Below are positions 54,948 through 64,000 of a DNA stretch of 64,000 bases, one piece after another; the stretch's first letter is position 1; the number at the start of each line of letters is the position of its first letter. A model generated the notes under the pieces. It did no database searches and was not told where the DNA came from. It was given only the letters and a program-made list of their open reading frames with translations. The stretch covers positions 62,001 to 126,000 of the forward strand of contig NZ_FZOI01000011.1 in the NCBI RefSeq assembly GCF_900188385.1, read 5' to 3'. This stretch comes from Azospirillum sp. RU38E (GTDB lineage: Bacteria > Pseudomonadota > Alphaproteobacteria > Azospirillales > Azospirillaceae). A program made the position numbers and the translations under genes.

Positions 54948-55820
54948 ATGTTCAAGGGGTCCATCGTCGCATTGATCACGCCGTTCCGCGACGGGAAGGT
55001 GGATGAGAAAGCCTTCCAGGATTTTGTCGAGTGGCAGATCAATCAGGGCACGCACGGGCTGGTGCCGGTTGGCACCACCGGCGAATCGCCCACGCTCTCC
55101 CACGAGGAGCATCGGCTGGTTGTCAGCCTGACGATGGAGGTGGCCAAGGGCCGCGTGCCCGTCATCGCCGGCACCGGCTCGAACTCCACCGAGGAGGCGA
55201 TTGCGCTGACCCGTCACGCCAAGCAGATCGGCGCCGATGCCGCGCTGGTGGTGACGCCGTACTACAACAAGCCGTCCCAGGAAGGTCTTTATCAGCATTA
55301 CAAGGCCATCCATGACGCGGTCGATATCCCTATCATCATCTACAATATTCCGGCCCGCAGCGTCATTGACATGTCTGTCGCGACCATGGCCCGGCTCGCC
55401 AAATTGCCAAACATTGTCGGCGTGAAGGATGCAACGGCCGATCTAGCCCGTCCGTTGCGCACCCGAACTGAAATCAGTGCGGACTTCTGCCAGCTTTCCG
55501 GCGAGGATGCTACTGCCACGGCCTTCCTGGCACAGGGGGGTGTGGGTTGCATCTCTGTCACGGCCAACGTGGCCCCGGCCTTGTGCGCCCAGATGCAGAA
55601 CGCCTGGGCCGAAGGCAACATGGCGGAAATGGCCCGTATCCGGGATCTGCTGATGCCGCTGCACCATGCCATGTTCGTGGAAACCAGCCCGGCCCCGGTG
55701 AAATATGCCGCCAGCCTGCTGGGCAAGTCCTCCCCGGATGTGCGGCTGCCGCTGGTGCCCTGTTCCGAACCGGGCCAGGCCATTGTGCGTGACGCTATGG
55801 CAAAGGTCGGCTTGATCTGA
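54948..55820 (+). CDS. dapA: 4-hydroxy-tetrahydrodipicolinate synthase DapA
   Basis: DapA condenses pyruvate with aspartate semialdehyde in lysine and diaminopimelate synthesis. The 290-residue enzyme has the motif [14 protein letters not shown], the active-site Tyr in [12 protein letters not shown], and the Schiff-base Lys in [12 protein letters not shown] near residue 162. The partner of peptidoglycan supply (DapA) and peptidoglycan turnover (slt) face each other across a very short intergenic region. Confidence 0.96.
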   Translation: MFKGSIVALITPFRDGKVDEKAFQDFVEWQINQGTHGLVPVGTTGESPTLSHEEHRLVVSLTMEVAKGRVPVIAGTGSNSTEEAIALTRHAKQIGADAALVVTPYYNKPSQEGLYQHYKAIHDAVDIPIIIYNIPARSVIDMSVATMARLAKLPNIVGVKDATADLARPLRTRTEISADFCQLSGEDATATAFLAQGGVGCISVTANVAPALCAQMQNAWAEGNMAEMARIRDLLMPLHHAMFVETSPAPVKYAASLLGKSSPDVRLPLVPCSEPGQAIVRDAMAKVGLI

Positions 55821-55900
55821 CGTGCAAAGCCCGGCGGCGGGGGCGTTCCACCCCATCGCCGCCGGGACCGGATTTCGTTACGAGAGAAGAACAATAACCG

Positions 55901-56374
55901 ATGGCGAAAGCTGAGACCGATCGCAAGGTGGTGGCGCAAAACCGCCGCGCCCGCTTCGACTATTTCATCGAGGATACGGTCGAGGCCGGCATCATGCTGC
56001 TCGGTACGGAAGTGAAATCACTGCGCTCCGGCAAGGCCTCCATCGTGGAATCCTATGCCGGGGATCAGAATGGGGAGCTGTTCCTGGTCAACGCCTATAT
56101 TCCCGAATATGGGCAGGCAGGGCAGTTCTTCCAGCATGAGACCAAGCGCCCGCGCAAGCTGTTGGTGCGCAAGCGCGAGCTGGCGCGGATGCTGACCGCC
56201 ATCCAGCGGGAAGGCATGACGCTGATCCCGATGTCGATCTATTTCAATGACCGGGGCAAGGCCAAGGTGGAACTGGGCATCGCCAAGGGCAAGAAGAAGG
56301 GCGACAAGCGCGAGGCGGAGAAGGAACGCGATTGGCAGCGCGACAAGGCCCGCCTGATGCGGGCGCGCGGCTGA
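55901..56374 (+). CDS. smpB: SsrA-binding protein SmpB
   Basis: SmpB binds tmRNA and brings it to stalled ribosomes. The 157-residue protein has the family's core: [38 protein letters not shown] and the C-terminal basic tail [24 protein letters not shown] precedes the ATG. It lies 80 bases after dapA on the same strand. Confidence 0.96.
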   Translation: MAKAETDRKVVAQNRRARFDYFIEDTVEAGIMLLGTEVKSLRSGKASIVESYAGDQNGELFLVNAYIPEYGQAGQFFQHETKRPRKLLVRKRELARMLTAIQREGMTLIPMSIYFNDRGKAKVELGIAKGKKKGDKREAEKERDWQRDKARLMRARG

Positions 56375-57646
56375 TCAACCCAGCCGCTGTCCGCGCAGCA
56401 GCACCAGCCCGATGACGGTGCCGACCAGGGCGAAGGCCAGCACATAGAAGGCCGGGGCCAGCGGGCTGGCCTGCTGCATCAGGGTCACCGCAATGGGCGT
56501 CAGCCCGCCAAAGACGGCATAGGCGACATTGTAGGAAAAGGACAGGCCGGTGAAGCGCACCGCCGCCGGGAAGGCCCGCACCATCACATAGGGCACCGCC
56601 CCGACAATGCCGACCGACAGGCCGCACAGGGCGGAGAGCGGGTAAAGCCAACCCGGATGGGCTGCCACGCCGATGAACAGGGCCAGCGCCATGATGCCCA
56701 GCGCCGGGCTGGCCAGCAGGAAGAAGCGTCCGCCCCCCAGCCGGTCGATTCCCAGCCCGGCCAGGATACAGCCGATGGTCAGGAAGAAGGTGGCTACACT
56801 GTTGGCCTGCAGGGCCACGGCCGGGGCGAAACCATAGGATTTCTGCAAGATCGCCGGTGTCATCAGGATCAAAACGATGATGGCGGCCGACAGCAGCCCC
56901 GTCAGCGCCATGGAGATGGCGACGGCGCTGCGATGATCCCGTGTCACCACGCGTAAGGGCAGGTCGGCCGATACGGCCTTGCGTTCCTGCAAGGCCTTGA
57001 AAACCGGCGTCTCCTCCAGCCAGCGGCGCAGATAGACAGAGATCAGGCCGAACACCCCGCCCAGCAGAAAGGGGATGCGCCAGCCGAATTCCAGCACCTC
57101 CGCCGGGCTGTAGACCAGATTCAACCCGGTGGCCATCAGCGACCCCATCAGGATGCCCAGCGTCAGCCCCGCCGTGACCGTGCCGCAGGCAAGGCCAATG
57201 CGGTGATCGGGCACATGTTCGGCCACGAAGACCCAGGCACCCGGCACCTCCCCACCGATGGCAGCACCTTGCAGCAGGCGCAGCGCCAGCAGGGCCACCG
57301 GGGCCGCCAGCCCGATCTGGGCATAGGTGGGTAGCAGGCCCATGCCCAGGGTGGACAGGGCCATCATCAGGATGGAGAGGGTGAACATGCGCTTGCGGCC
57401 CAGCCGGTCGCCGAAATGCGCCATGATGATGCCGCCCAGAGGGCGGGCCAGATAGCCGGCGGCGAAGACGCCAAAGGTCTGCAGCTGCTTCATCCAGTCC
57501 GGCAGTTCCGGCGGGAAGAACAGTTGGCCCACGACGGTGGCGAAATAGACGAAGATGATGAAATCATAGAATTCCAGCGCACCGCCCAGGGCTGCCAGGG
57601 CCAGGGTGCGGATATCCTGGCGGGTCATGCTCTGGCTTGGCTGCAT
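56375..57646 (-). CDS. MHS-type major facilitator transporter
   Basis: The 423-residue protein has twelve hydrophobic segments and the signatures of the metabolite:H+ symporter group (ProP/KgtP-like): ALGGALEFYDFIIFVYFA, GYLARPLGGIIMAHFGDRLGRK around helices 2-3, and WRIPFLLGG. Substrates in this group are organic acids, betaines or proline; which one is not clear. The ATG at 57646 gives a normal N-terminus; a longer frame from 57856 adds 70 unrelated residues. Convergent with smpB. Confidence 0.85.
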   Translation of the reverse strand: MQPSQSMTRQDIRTLALAALGGALEFYDFIIFVYFATVVGQLFFPPELPDWMKQLQTFGVFAAGYLARPLGGIIMAHFGDRLGRKRMFTLSILMMALSTLGMGLLPTYAQIGLAAPVALLALRLLQGAAIGGEVPGAWVFVAEHVPDHRIGLACGTVTAGLTLGILMGSLMATGLNLVYSPAEVLEFGWRIPFLLGGVFGLISVYLRRWLEETPVFKALQERKAVSADLPLRVVTRDHRSAVAISMALTGLLSAAIIVLILMTPAILQKSYGFAPAVALQANSVATFFLTIGCILAGLGIDRLGGGRFFLLASPALGIMALALFIGVAAHPGWLYPLSALCGLSVGIVGAVPYVMVRAFPAAVRFTGLSFSYNVAYAVFGGLTPIAVTLMQQASPLAPAFYVLAFALVGTVIGLVLLRGQRLG

Positions 57647-57819
57647 TCCGGTCGAGTCCTGTTCCTGTCCGCCGGTCGGCTGCCTGCCGACCGGTTCATT
57701 GGCGGAACCGACGCATACAGGCTCCGCCACGCTGGAACAAGTGGGAAGCCGGGGCTGTTGCGGGATGCCGACTGTTTCGCCCTGCCATGCGAATGGGGAA
57801 TCATTGGAATGGCCTATCG

Positions 57820-57840
57820 TTCCGATATCATTCCGATATC
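57820..57840. promoter_or_regulatory. Tandem direct repeat TTCCGATATC, possible operator
   Basis: TTCCGATATC occurs twice, 11 bases apart (one helical turn), between the divergent MHS transporter and FadL genes. GATATCGAAATATC next to it is a near palindrome. A regulator-binding site is plausible. Confidence 0.4.
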
Positions 57841-57988
57841 GAAATATCTTGGTCACAGAATTGTTTCAGCTTGAATTATCCGCTTCCCTTTACGAAATGG
57901 TAAGGCAGCGGCCATCGCGCCGATCATGAAAACCTGAACGCGCCGGTACCAACCCGGCCTTGAGCACCAAAACGCCAGGAAGTCATAG

Positions 57989-59305
57989 ATGCGTCACCTT
58001 GCTATCGCCCTTTGCGCCGGCACCAGCCTTGCTGCACTGGCGACCACCGCCCATGCGGGCGGGTTCCAGATCCGGGAAAACAGCGCCGCCGGCATGGGCA
58101 CGGCCTTTGCCGGTGCTGCGTCGGATGCGCGCGATCTCTCGATTGTCTATAACAACCCCGCCGCGATGACGCAGCTGCAGCGCTCGGGTGCGGAGGTCGG
58201 GGTCAGCCTGATCACCCCGTCATCGGCCTATCACGGCACGGGGCGCGATGCGCTGGGCCGGCCGCTGACCGGTGCCACCGATCGCACGGGCGATGCCATC
58301 CCGGTGCCAGCGGCCTTCCTGGCCTATGTGCCGGAAGGGGAGAATTGGCGCACCGGTTTCGCCATCACCGCGCCCTATGGGCTGGAAACCGATTATGATG
58401 CCGGTTGGATCGGCCGATATCATGCGCTGCATTCCAAACTGGAGACGATCAACATCAATTTCGCCGCGGCGATGGAAATCCGCCCCGGCCTGTCCATTGG
58501 TGGCGGTGTCTCCGCCCAGCGCGCCGAAGCCACGTTGAGCAATGCCGTGGATTTCGGCGCGGTGCTGGCCGGCCGACGCGTGCCCGGCTTCCTGCCGCAA
58601 TCCGCCGACGGATATGCCAAGGTGAAGGGGGATGATTGGGCCTGGGGCGCCAATCTGGGCCTGCTCTATGAACCGGTGAAGGGCACCCGCGTCGGCCTGT
58701 CCTGGCGGTCGGAGATCAAGCATAAGCTGGAAGGTGATGGCACGTTCGAGACGCCCGCCAATGTCCGCGCCGTGCTGACGGCCGGCAATATCGCCGCCTT
58801 TGCCCCGACCTCCGCCGTGACGGCCAATGTCTCCAGCCCGCAGAGCGTTGATCTGGGCCTGACGCAGGAATTCGGGCCCCTGGGCCTGCACGCCACTGTG
58901 GCCTGGACCGATTGGTCCAGCTTCCAGGAAATCCGCGTCCGTTTCGCCAACCCGGCCCAGCCAGACGCGTTGGATGAACAGCATTGGAAGGATACCTGGT
59001 TCTATTCGCTGGGGGCGACCTATCAGATTGATCCGGCCTGGCAGGTACGCACCGGCATCGCCTTTGACAAGAACCCGACGCGCGACCAGTACCGCACGCC
59101 ACGTATCGCCGATGGTGACCGGACCTGGCTTTCTGCCGGGCTGGGCTGGCAGGCGACGGACAATATCGCGTTGGATGTCGCCTATACGCATATCTTCGTC
59201 GATGACAGCCCGATCAATGTGGCCACCAGCACCGGCAACCGCCTGACCGGTGAGTTCAAGAGCAATGTGGATATTGTGGCGCTGACGGCACGCTACACTT
59301 TCTGA
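57989..59305 (+). CDS. FadL-family outer-membrane hydrophobic-compound transporter
   Basis: The 438-residue barrel protein imports long-chain fatty acids or other hydrophobic molecules. It has a signal peptide (ending TAHAGG), the FadL N-terminal hatch motif NSAAGMGTAFAGAAS and YNNPAAMT, and a final strand VDIVALTARYTF. AGGAAG precedes the ATG. A terminator at 59327-59363 follows. Confidence 0.9.
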   Translation: MRHLAIALCAGTSLAALATTAHAGGFQIRENSAAGMGTAFAGAASDARDLSIVYNNPAAMTQLQRSGAEVGVSLITPSSAYHGTGRDALGRPLTGATDRTGDAIPVPAAFLAYVPEGENWRTGFAITAPYGLETDYDAGWIGRYHALHSKLETININFAAAMEIRPGLSIGGGVSAQRAEATLSNAVDFGAVLAGRRVPGFLPQSADGYAKVKGDDWAWGANLGLLYEPVKGTRVGLSWRSEIKHKLEGDGTFETPANVRAVLTAGNIAAFAPTSAVTANVSSPQSVDLGLTQEFGPLGLHATVAWTDWSSFQEIRVRFANPAQPDALDEQHWKDTWFYSLGATYQIDPAWQVRTGIAFDKNPTRDQYRTPRIADGDRTWLSAGLGWQATDNIALDVAYTHIFVDDSPINVATSTGNRLTGEFKSNVDIVALTARYTF

Positions 59306-59326
59306 TGCCGCATTATCCTTGATGGG

Positions 59327-59363
59327 AAGGCGCCTGCCCGGCAAGAAGGGTGGGCGCCTTTTT
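59327..59363 (+). terminator. Terminator after the FadL gene
   Basis: AAGGCGCC-containing arms (59327-59339 and 59348-59360, two imperfect pairs) are followed by TTTT. It begins 22 bases after the stop. Confidence 0.7.
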
Positions 59364-59383
59364 CATGTGCGGAGCCTTGGCCC

Positions 59384-60028
59384 ATGCTGGACCTGTTCGG
59401 CGATCCATCCCCCGGGGAGCCCCGTTTGCTGGCGCAAGGTGCCTGGCTGCTGCCCGGCTTTGCCGCCGGGCAGGGGGCGGACCTGCTGGCCGCCATCGCG
59501 GCGGTGGCCGGTCACATCCCGTTTCGACAGATGGAAACACCGGGCGGCGGGCGCATGTCGGTGGCGATGACCAGTTGCGGCCAGTTGGGCTGGCTGACTG
59601 ACCGCAGCGGTTACCGCTATGGCGCTGTCGATCCTGTCACCGGCCAGCCCTGGCCGGCCATGCCCTTGATCCTGGCCGAACTGGCCGCCCGTGCCGCCGC
59701 TGCGGCGGGCTATCCCGGTTTTCAGCCCGACAGTTGTCTGATCAACCGTTACCAGCCGGGCGCCCGCATGGGCCTGCATCAGGACAGGGACGAGGCCGAC
59801 ATGGCCCATCCCATCGTTTCGGTCTCGCTTGGCCTGCCGGCCGTCTTCCTGTTCGGCGGGCGTACCCGCAGCGGCCCGGTCCAGCGGGTGCCCCTGCACC
59901 ATGGCGATATCGTTGTCTGGGGCGGGCCGTCGCGGCGCTTTTACCATGGGGTGGCACCCGTGGCGGCGGGGGAACATCCGTTGGCCGGGCCATTCCGCTA
60001 TAATCTCACCTTTCGCCGGGCGGGTTGA
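59384..60028 (+). CDS. alkB: Alpha-ketoglutarate-dependent DNA demethylase AlkB
   Basis: AlkB repairs 1-methyladenine and 3-methylcytosine using iron and 2-oxoglutarate. The 214-residue protein has the iron ligands His-x-Asp in GLHQDRDEAD near residue 131 and a later His in YHGVAP near 187, with the 2-oxoglutarate-binding Arg in RYNLTFRRAG at the C-terminus, and NRYQPGARM before the first ligands. No adaptive-response operon gene is adjacent. The ribosome-binding site is weak. Confidence 0.92.
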   Translation: MLDLFGDPSPGEPRLLAQGAWLLPGFAAGQGADLLAAIAAVAGHIPFRQMETPGGGRMSVAMTSCGQLGWLTDRSGYRYGAVDPVTGQPWPAMPLILAELAARAAAAAGYPGFQPDSCLINRYQPGARMGLHQDRDEADMAHPIVSVSLGLPAVFLFGGRTRSGPVQRVPLHHGDIVVWGGPSRRFYHGVAPVAAGEHPLAGPFRYNLTFRRAG

Positions 60029-60073
60029 AACGCTATCGTTTCGCAACTGCAAAATCGAATAAGGAAACCGGCG

Positions 60074-61252
60074 ATGGCGGAGCGGTTGGCGCGGCGTGGG
60101 TTGATGCTGGGCGCGGGGGCCGCCCTTTCCCTGGGCGCGCTTGGCGGTTGCGCTAGCCGTCCGGCCGGCATGGCGGCCAATGCCGCGCCCAAGGGGCCGA
60201 TCCTGAGCCTGCCCCCCTTGCTGGCCGATACCGACCGTATCACCCGCATCACCATCTGCACCCGCCCCTTCCGCGCCCAGGGGCCAAGGCTGGAGCGTGA
60301 GCGGATTGGCGAGAAAGACGTGATCCATCATTACGGCCATGGCGGCAGCGGCTGGTCGCTCTCCTGGGGTTCTGGTGCGGCGGCGGTGGAACTGGTGCTG
60401 GCCACCGGCCAGCGCGATGTGGCCGTCATCGGTTGCGGGGCCATCGGCCTGACCACGGCCACCCTGTTGCAGCGGGCCGGTGCCAAGGTGACGATCATCG
60501 CCAAGGAACTGCCGCCTAATGTGCGTTCCTCCTATGCCACCGGTGTCTGGTCACCCGATTCGCGTATTGCCATGGCGGAATATGCCACCCCGGCCTTCAA
60601 GGAGGCCTGGGCCGCACAATGCCGGCACTCCTTCGCCGCCTTCCAGGATCTGCTGGGGCTGCCGGGCAATCCGGTGGAATGGTATGATGAATATATCGTG
60701 CGCGAACTGAATCCACTGCCGGAGCCGCCGGACACGCGGCCGGAATTTGCCCATCTGGCGCGCGAGATGGTGCCGGAACTGCGTGGTCGCCGCACGGACT
60801 ATGCCCCCGGTCAGCATCCGTTCGGCAATCGCACGGTGCGGGGGCACAGCAACATGATGTTCAACATCAATGCCTATAGCCACCTGCTGCTGTCGGAATT
60901 CCTGGCCAATGGCGGCAGCCTGCAGGTGCGGGAATTCCACAGCCCGGCGGAGTTTGCCAGCGTGCCGCAGAAGGTGCTGGTGAACTGTACCGGCTATGGA
61001 GCGCGGGCGCTGATGCGTGATGAAACGCTGATCCCCGTGCGCGGCCAACTGGCCCGCGCTATCCCGGAACCGGGGGTGACCTATGGGCTGAATTTCAATC
61101 AGGTGTCCTTCGTGCCCCGGCGTGACGGGTTCGTGTTCCAGGTCACCGGCGCGGACGAATATTATGGCTATGGCATCGAAGGCACGGAGCCTGACCGGGC
61201 CGAGGCGGAAAAGGCGCTTTCCACCATCGCCGGCCTGTTCAAGGGGGCGTAA
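60074..61252 (+). CDS. DAO-like FAD oxidoreductase with permuted motif order
   Basis: The 392-residue protein has an N-terminal Arg-Arg segment and a lipobox-like GGCAS (Cys27), so it is probably exported or membrane-anchored. The DAO-family block that is normally C-terminal (RPFRAQGPRLERE, then HHYGHGGSGWSLSWG) lies at residues about 62-101, ahead of the FAD Rossmann motif VAVIGCGAIGLTTATLL near 116. The usual centre (ATGVWSPDSRIAMA) and PVRGQLAR follow, and the C-terminus ends without the GHGG block. It is likely to oxidise an amino acid or amine; the substrate is unknown. Confidence 0.85.
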   Translation: MAERLARRGLMLGAGAALSLGALGGCASRPAGMAANAAPKGPILSLPPLLADTDRITRITICTRPFRAQGPRLERERIGEKDVIHHYGHGGSGWSLSWGSGAAAVELVLATGQRDVAVIGCGAIGLTTATLLQRAGAKVTIIAKELPPNVRSSYATGVWSPDSRIAMAEYATPAFKEAWAAQCRHSFAAFQDLLGLPGNPVEWYDEYIVRELNPLPEPPDTRPEFAHLAREMVPELRGRRTDYAPGQHPFGNRTVRGHSNMMFNINAYSHLLLSEFLANGGSLQVREFHSPAEFASVPQKVLVNCTGYGARALMRDETLIPVRGQLARAIPEPGVTYGLNFNQVSFVPRRDGFVFQVTGADEYYGYGIEGTEPDRAEAEKALSTIAGLFKGA

Positions 61253-61257
61253 CGGGC

Positions 61258-61281
61258 AGGGCGGGGCCGCAACCCCGCCCT
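61258..61281. terminator. Bidirectional terminator between convergent genes
   Basis: AGGGCGGGG and CCCCGCCCT pair perfectly around six bases, followed by TTCT. It lies between the stops of the oxidoreductase (61252) and the permease (61289). Confidence 0.7.
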
Positions 61282-61288
61282 TTCTGCC

Positions 61289-62683
61289 TTAAGCCTTCGC
61301 CTTGTTCCGGCGGAAGAAATAGACGATCAGCCCCAGCGCCAGCCAGATGACCAAGCGCGCCCAGGTATCACCCGGCAGGTAATACATCAGCCCAGCACAG
61401 GTCAGAATGCTGATCACCGGGATGATCGGCACCAGCGGCGTGCGGAAGGGGCGGGGCACATCCGGCCGGGTGCGGCGCAGCACCAGCACGCTGGCCGACA
61501 CGGCCATGAAGGCCACCAGCGTGCCGATGGAAACCAGTTCCGCCAGCAGGTCGATGGGGAACAGGCTGGCCAGCACCATGGCCGCCCCGCCGGTGATCAG
61601 CGTGCCGACATGCGGCGTGCGCCAGGTCTTGTGCACCTTGCCGAACACGGCCGGCATGATGCCATGCTGTGCCATGGCATAGAAGACGCGCGGCTGAGCC
61701 AGCAGCAACACCAGCGCCACGGAGGTCAGGCCGGCCACGGCGCCCAGCGAGACCAGCGATTCCAGCCAGACCCAGGATGGGCCCATCCGTTCCACCGCCA
61801 GCGCCACCGGGTGCGGCACATTCAGTTCGGCATAAGGCACGATGCCGGTCAGCACCAGCGCCATACCGATATAAAGCACGGTACAGACAACCAGCGAGCC
61901 CAGGATGCCGATGGGCACGTCCCGCTGCGGGTTGCGCGCCTCCAGCGCCGTGGTCGCCACCGCATCGAAGCCGATATAGGCGATGAACACCACGGCGGCG
62001 GCGCGCAGCACGCCGGTAATGCCGTAATGGCCAAATTCACCGGTATTGGCAGGCACGAAGGGCGTCCATTGATCCGGGTTCACATGGAAGGCACCGACGG
62101 CGATCACCACCAGGATGACGGCCACCTTGGTGATCACCACCGCCGTATTGGCCCAGGCCGACCGGCGTACGCCGATGACGGCCAGGAAGGTGACCAGACC
62201 AACAATGAAGATGGCCGGCAGGTTGATGATGGCACCGGTTGCCACCAGCGCCCCGTCCTTCACCGCCAGCGGTGCGGCTGACAGTTCATGTGGCAGCGGC
62301 ATCCCCAGGGTGGCGAACAGGGCGGTCAGATAACCTGACCAGCCCACCGCCACGAAAGCGGCCGCCCCCAGATATTCCATGATCAGGTTCCAGCCGACCA
62401 GCCAGCCCAACAGCGGCCCCAGCGCATCGCGGGTATAGGAATAGGCCCCGCCCGACTCCTGCGACATGGCTGCCAGTTCAGCATAGCACAGGCCGACGCA
62501 GGCGCAGGCCAGGGCTGCCAGCAGGAAGGAAATCACCACCGCTGGCCCGGCATATTGCGCCGCCGCCGACCCGGTGATGACGAAGATGCCGGCGCCGATG
62601 ATGCAGCCGACCCCCAGCAATACCAGTTGCACCGGTCCCAGTGCCGGCAGCAGCCCGCGAGCCGCCTCCTGTTCCGCCCTCAT
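61289..62683 (-). CDS. APC-family amino acid permease
   Basis: The 464-residue protein has twelve hydrophobic segments and the APC signature at the first helix (GVGCIIGAGIFVITGSAA) and YAELAAMSQESGGAYSYTRD. It belongs to the cationic/branched amino-acid transporter-like subgroup (FIAYIGFDAVATTALEARNP). The substrate cannot be named. It may supply the adjacent DAO-like oxidoreductase, with which it is convergent. Confidence 0.88.
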   Translation of the reverse strand: MRAEQEAARGLLPALGPVQLVLLGVGCIIGAGIFVITGSAAAQYAGPAVVISFLLAALACACVGLCYAELAAMSQESGGAYSYTRDALGPLLGWLVGWNLIMEYLGAAAFVAVGWSGYLTALFATLGMPLPHELSAAPLAVKDGALVATGAIINLPAIFIVGLVTFLAVIGVRRSAWANTAVVITKVAVILVVIAVGAFHVNPDQWTPFVPANTGEFGHYGITGVLRAAAVVFIAYIGFDAVATTALEARNPQRDVPIGILGSLVVCTVLYIGMALVLTGIVPYAELNVPHPVALAVERMGPSWVWLESLVSLGAVAGLTSVALVLLLAQPRVFYAMAQHGIMPAVFGKVHKTWRTPHVGTLITGGAAMVLASLFPIDLLAELVSIGTLVAFMAVSASVLVLRRTRPDVPRPFRTPLVPIIPVISILTCAGLMYYLPGDTWARLVIWLALGLIVYFFRRNKAKA

Positions 62684-62907
62684 TTCAAACCCTTTTTCCC
62701 ATCCGCATCCTGTCCGACATGCGCGTGCGGTCAGGGTGTACCCCGCCGCCGCTTGCGGTTGGCCCTAGTTCTGAGCCGGAGCGCACAGGCAATGCAATGC
62801 TGAAATGCAATCAGCGGGTAACTATTTGCTCATTCCCTGCGTTATTGCCGCCCGCTTGCGCAGCGCGGCATGATTGGTTAGCGTTCGCACTCAGGAAATC
62901 TTGAAGG

Positions 62908-64000
62908 GTGGCTATATTGGGCCAGACGCAGACGGCGGCCGGGCAAGCGCATGTCGCGCATTCCTCCTTTGGAATGCTGTTCCTGTCCGCCATCGGGGTC
63001 GTGTTCGGTGATATCGGCACCAGCCCCCTTTACGCCTTGAAGGAAGTGTTCGCCGGCCCGCACCCGCTGCCGGCGGACCCGTTGCATGTGCTGGGTGTGC
63101 TGTCGCTGGTCTTCTGGACCCTGCTGATGGTGGTGTCGGTCAAATATGTCGCCATCATCATGCGGGCCGATAATGACGGGGAGGGCAGCAGCTTTGCCAT
63201 GCTGGCCCTGTTGCAGCGCACACTGACGGCGCGCTCGGGCCGCCTGGCCATTGCCGGCACGCTGGGCGTTTTCGCCGCCGCGCTGTTCTATGGCGACAGC
63301 GCCATCACGCCCGCCATTTCGGTGTTGAGCGCGGTGGAGGGGCTGCAGGTGGCGGCCCCGCAACTGGCCGATTGGGCGGTGCCGCTGGCCATCGCCATCC
63401 TGGTGCTGCTGTTCGCTGTGCAATCGCGCGGCTCGGCCGCCGTGGGCGGCCTGTTCGGCAGTGTCATGCTGGTCTGGTTCATTGTGCTGGCGGTGCTGGG
63501 CATCGCCAATATCGGCCAAGCCCCCTGGGTGCTGAAGGCGCTGTCGCCACATTGGGCGGTGAAATTCATCGCCCATGATGGCTGGGTCGGCTTTCTGGCG
63601 CTGGGCTCCGTCGTGCTGTCGGTGACGGGGGCAGAGGCGCTTTATGCCGATATGGGGCATTTCGGGCGCGGGCCGATCCGGCTGGCCTGGTACATGCTGG
63701 TCTGGCCGGCCCTGCTGTTGAACTATTTCGGGCAGGGCGCCTTGCTGCTGGCCCATCCGGAAGCGGCAACCAACCCGTTCTTCCTGATGATGCCGGGCTG
63801 GGCGGCGCTGCCCATGGTGGCGCTGGCGACGATGGCCACCATCATTGCCAGCCAGGCGGTGATTTCCGGCGCCTTCTCCGTCACGCGTCAGGCCATTCAG
63901 CTCGGATATCTGCCCCGGATGGCGATCATCCATACGTCGGAGCGGGAGATCGGGCAGATCTATATCCCCTTTGTCAATTGGACGCTGATGGTGGCCGTGG
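62908..64000 (+). CDS. kup: Potassium uptake protein Kup, cut by the window edge
   Basis: Kup is a proton-coupled potassium symporter. The frame from a GTG at 62908 (or a TTG at 62917) shows [53 protein letters not shown] and [12 protein letters not shown], all characteristic. 364 codons are visible; the remaining transmembrane helices and the cytoplasmic tail lie outside the window. GAAGG sits next to the start, which remains uncertain. Confidence 0.93.
   Translation, partial: MAILGQTQTAAGQAHVAHSSFGMLFLSAIGVVFGDIGTSPLYALKEVFAGPHPLPADPLHVLGVLSLVFWTLLMVVSVKYVAIIMRADNDGEGSSFAMLALLQRTLTARSGRLAIAGTLGVFAAALFYGDSAITPAISVLSAVEGLQVAAPQLADWAVPLAIAILVLLFAVQSRGSAAVGGLFGSVMLVWFIVLAVLGIANIGQAPWVLKALSPHWAVKFIAHDGWVGFLALGSVVLSVTGAEALYADMGHFGRGPIRLAWYMLVWPALLLNYFGQGALLLAHPEAATNPFFLMMPGWAALPMVALATMATIIASQAVISGAFSVTRQAIQLGYLPRMAIIHTSEREIGQIYIPFVNWTLMVAV

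Overview
This 64 kb window is a GC-rich alphaproteobacterial chromosome segment. Three things support that class: a GcrA cell-cycle regulator (31572-31946), a direct-repeat SOS box GTTC-N7-GTTC upstream of recA, and an NADP isocitrate dehydrogenase of the long type. An Azospirillaceae-like member of the Rhodospirillales is my best guess, from gene content only. Both ends run out of the window; kup is cut by the right edge. I recognised no rRNA or tRNA gene.

Layout. 0-8 kb is housekeeping: recA with its SOS box, a small exported protein, a TPR/glycosyltransferase-like protein, a PAS-only sensor and mfd. 8-10.5 kb is a mobile remnant: a VapBC-type pair, a short tyrosine recombinase, a serine recombinase with an internal out-of-frame stretch, and an IS3 orfA fragment. 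10.5-21.5 kb is a stress island with low-GC promoters. It holds four small envelope or stress genes (PRC-barrel, DUF3309-like, entericidin-like, one unknown), two copies of a dps + degenerate-receiver pair, and between them a 1444-residue CheB-CheR-PAS-kinase-receiver-receiver-HTH protein and an OmpA-type lipoprotein. 21.7-23.5 kb has an IS1595-like element joined to a truncated membrane-protein gene. 23.6-32 kb carries a spore-coat-U protein, egtBD (ergothioneine), a CoxE-like VWA protein, a globin-type chemoreceptor, icd and gcrA. 32-44 kb is a catabolic locus: ureohydrolase, flavin amine oxidase, TetR, amidase, aldehyde dehydrogenase, MFS transporter, a second TetR, TonB receptor and DUF3237 protein. 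44-50 kb has an ABC importer with duplicated permease and a FixL/FixJ-like pair. A seven-repeat CRISPR array without cas genes follows at 50.1-50.6 kb. 51-64 kb is an XRE regulator, low-GC small genes, slt, dapA, smpB, an MHS-family transporter, a FadL porin, alkB, a DAO-like flavoprotein with permuted motif order, an amino-acid permease and kup.

How genes work together. The most striking unit is 11.9-20.1 kb. Two operons (dps then receiver, joined by ATGA overlaps) lie on the minus strand on either side of the giant sensor. A shared 14-base element, TGAGTATTTCCCGA or close to it, lies upstream of both dps genes, the sensor and the OmpA lipoprotein, always pointing at the gene. The sensor ends in its own DNA-binding domain, so a one-protein signal pathway that controls DNA protection is a testable idea. 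In the catabolic locus, four copies of TTTGRTCA-NN-TGAYYAAA (one imperfect) surround the second TetR gene, consistent with a local regulon covering the transporter-led operon, the regulator and the TonB receptor.
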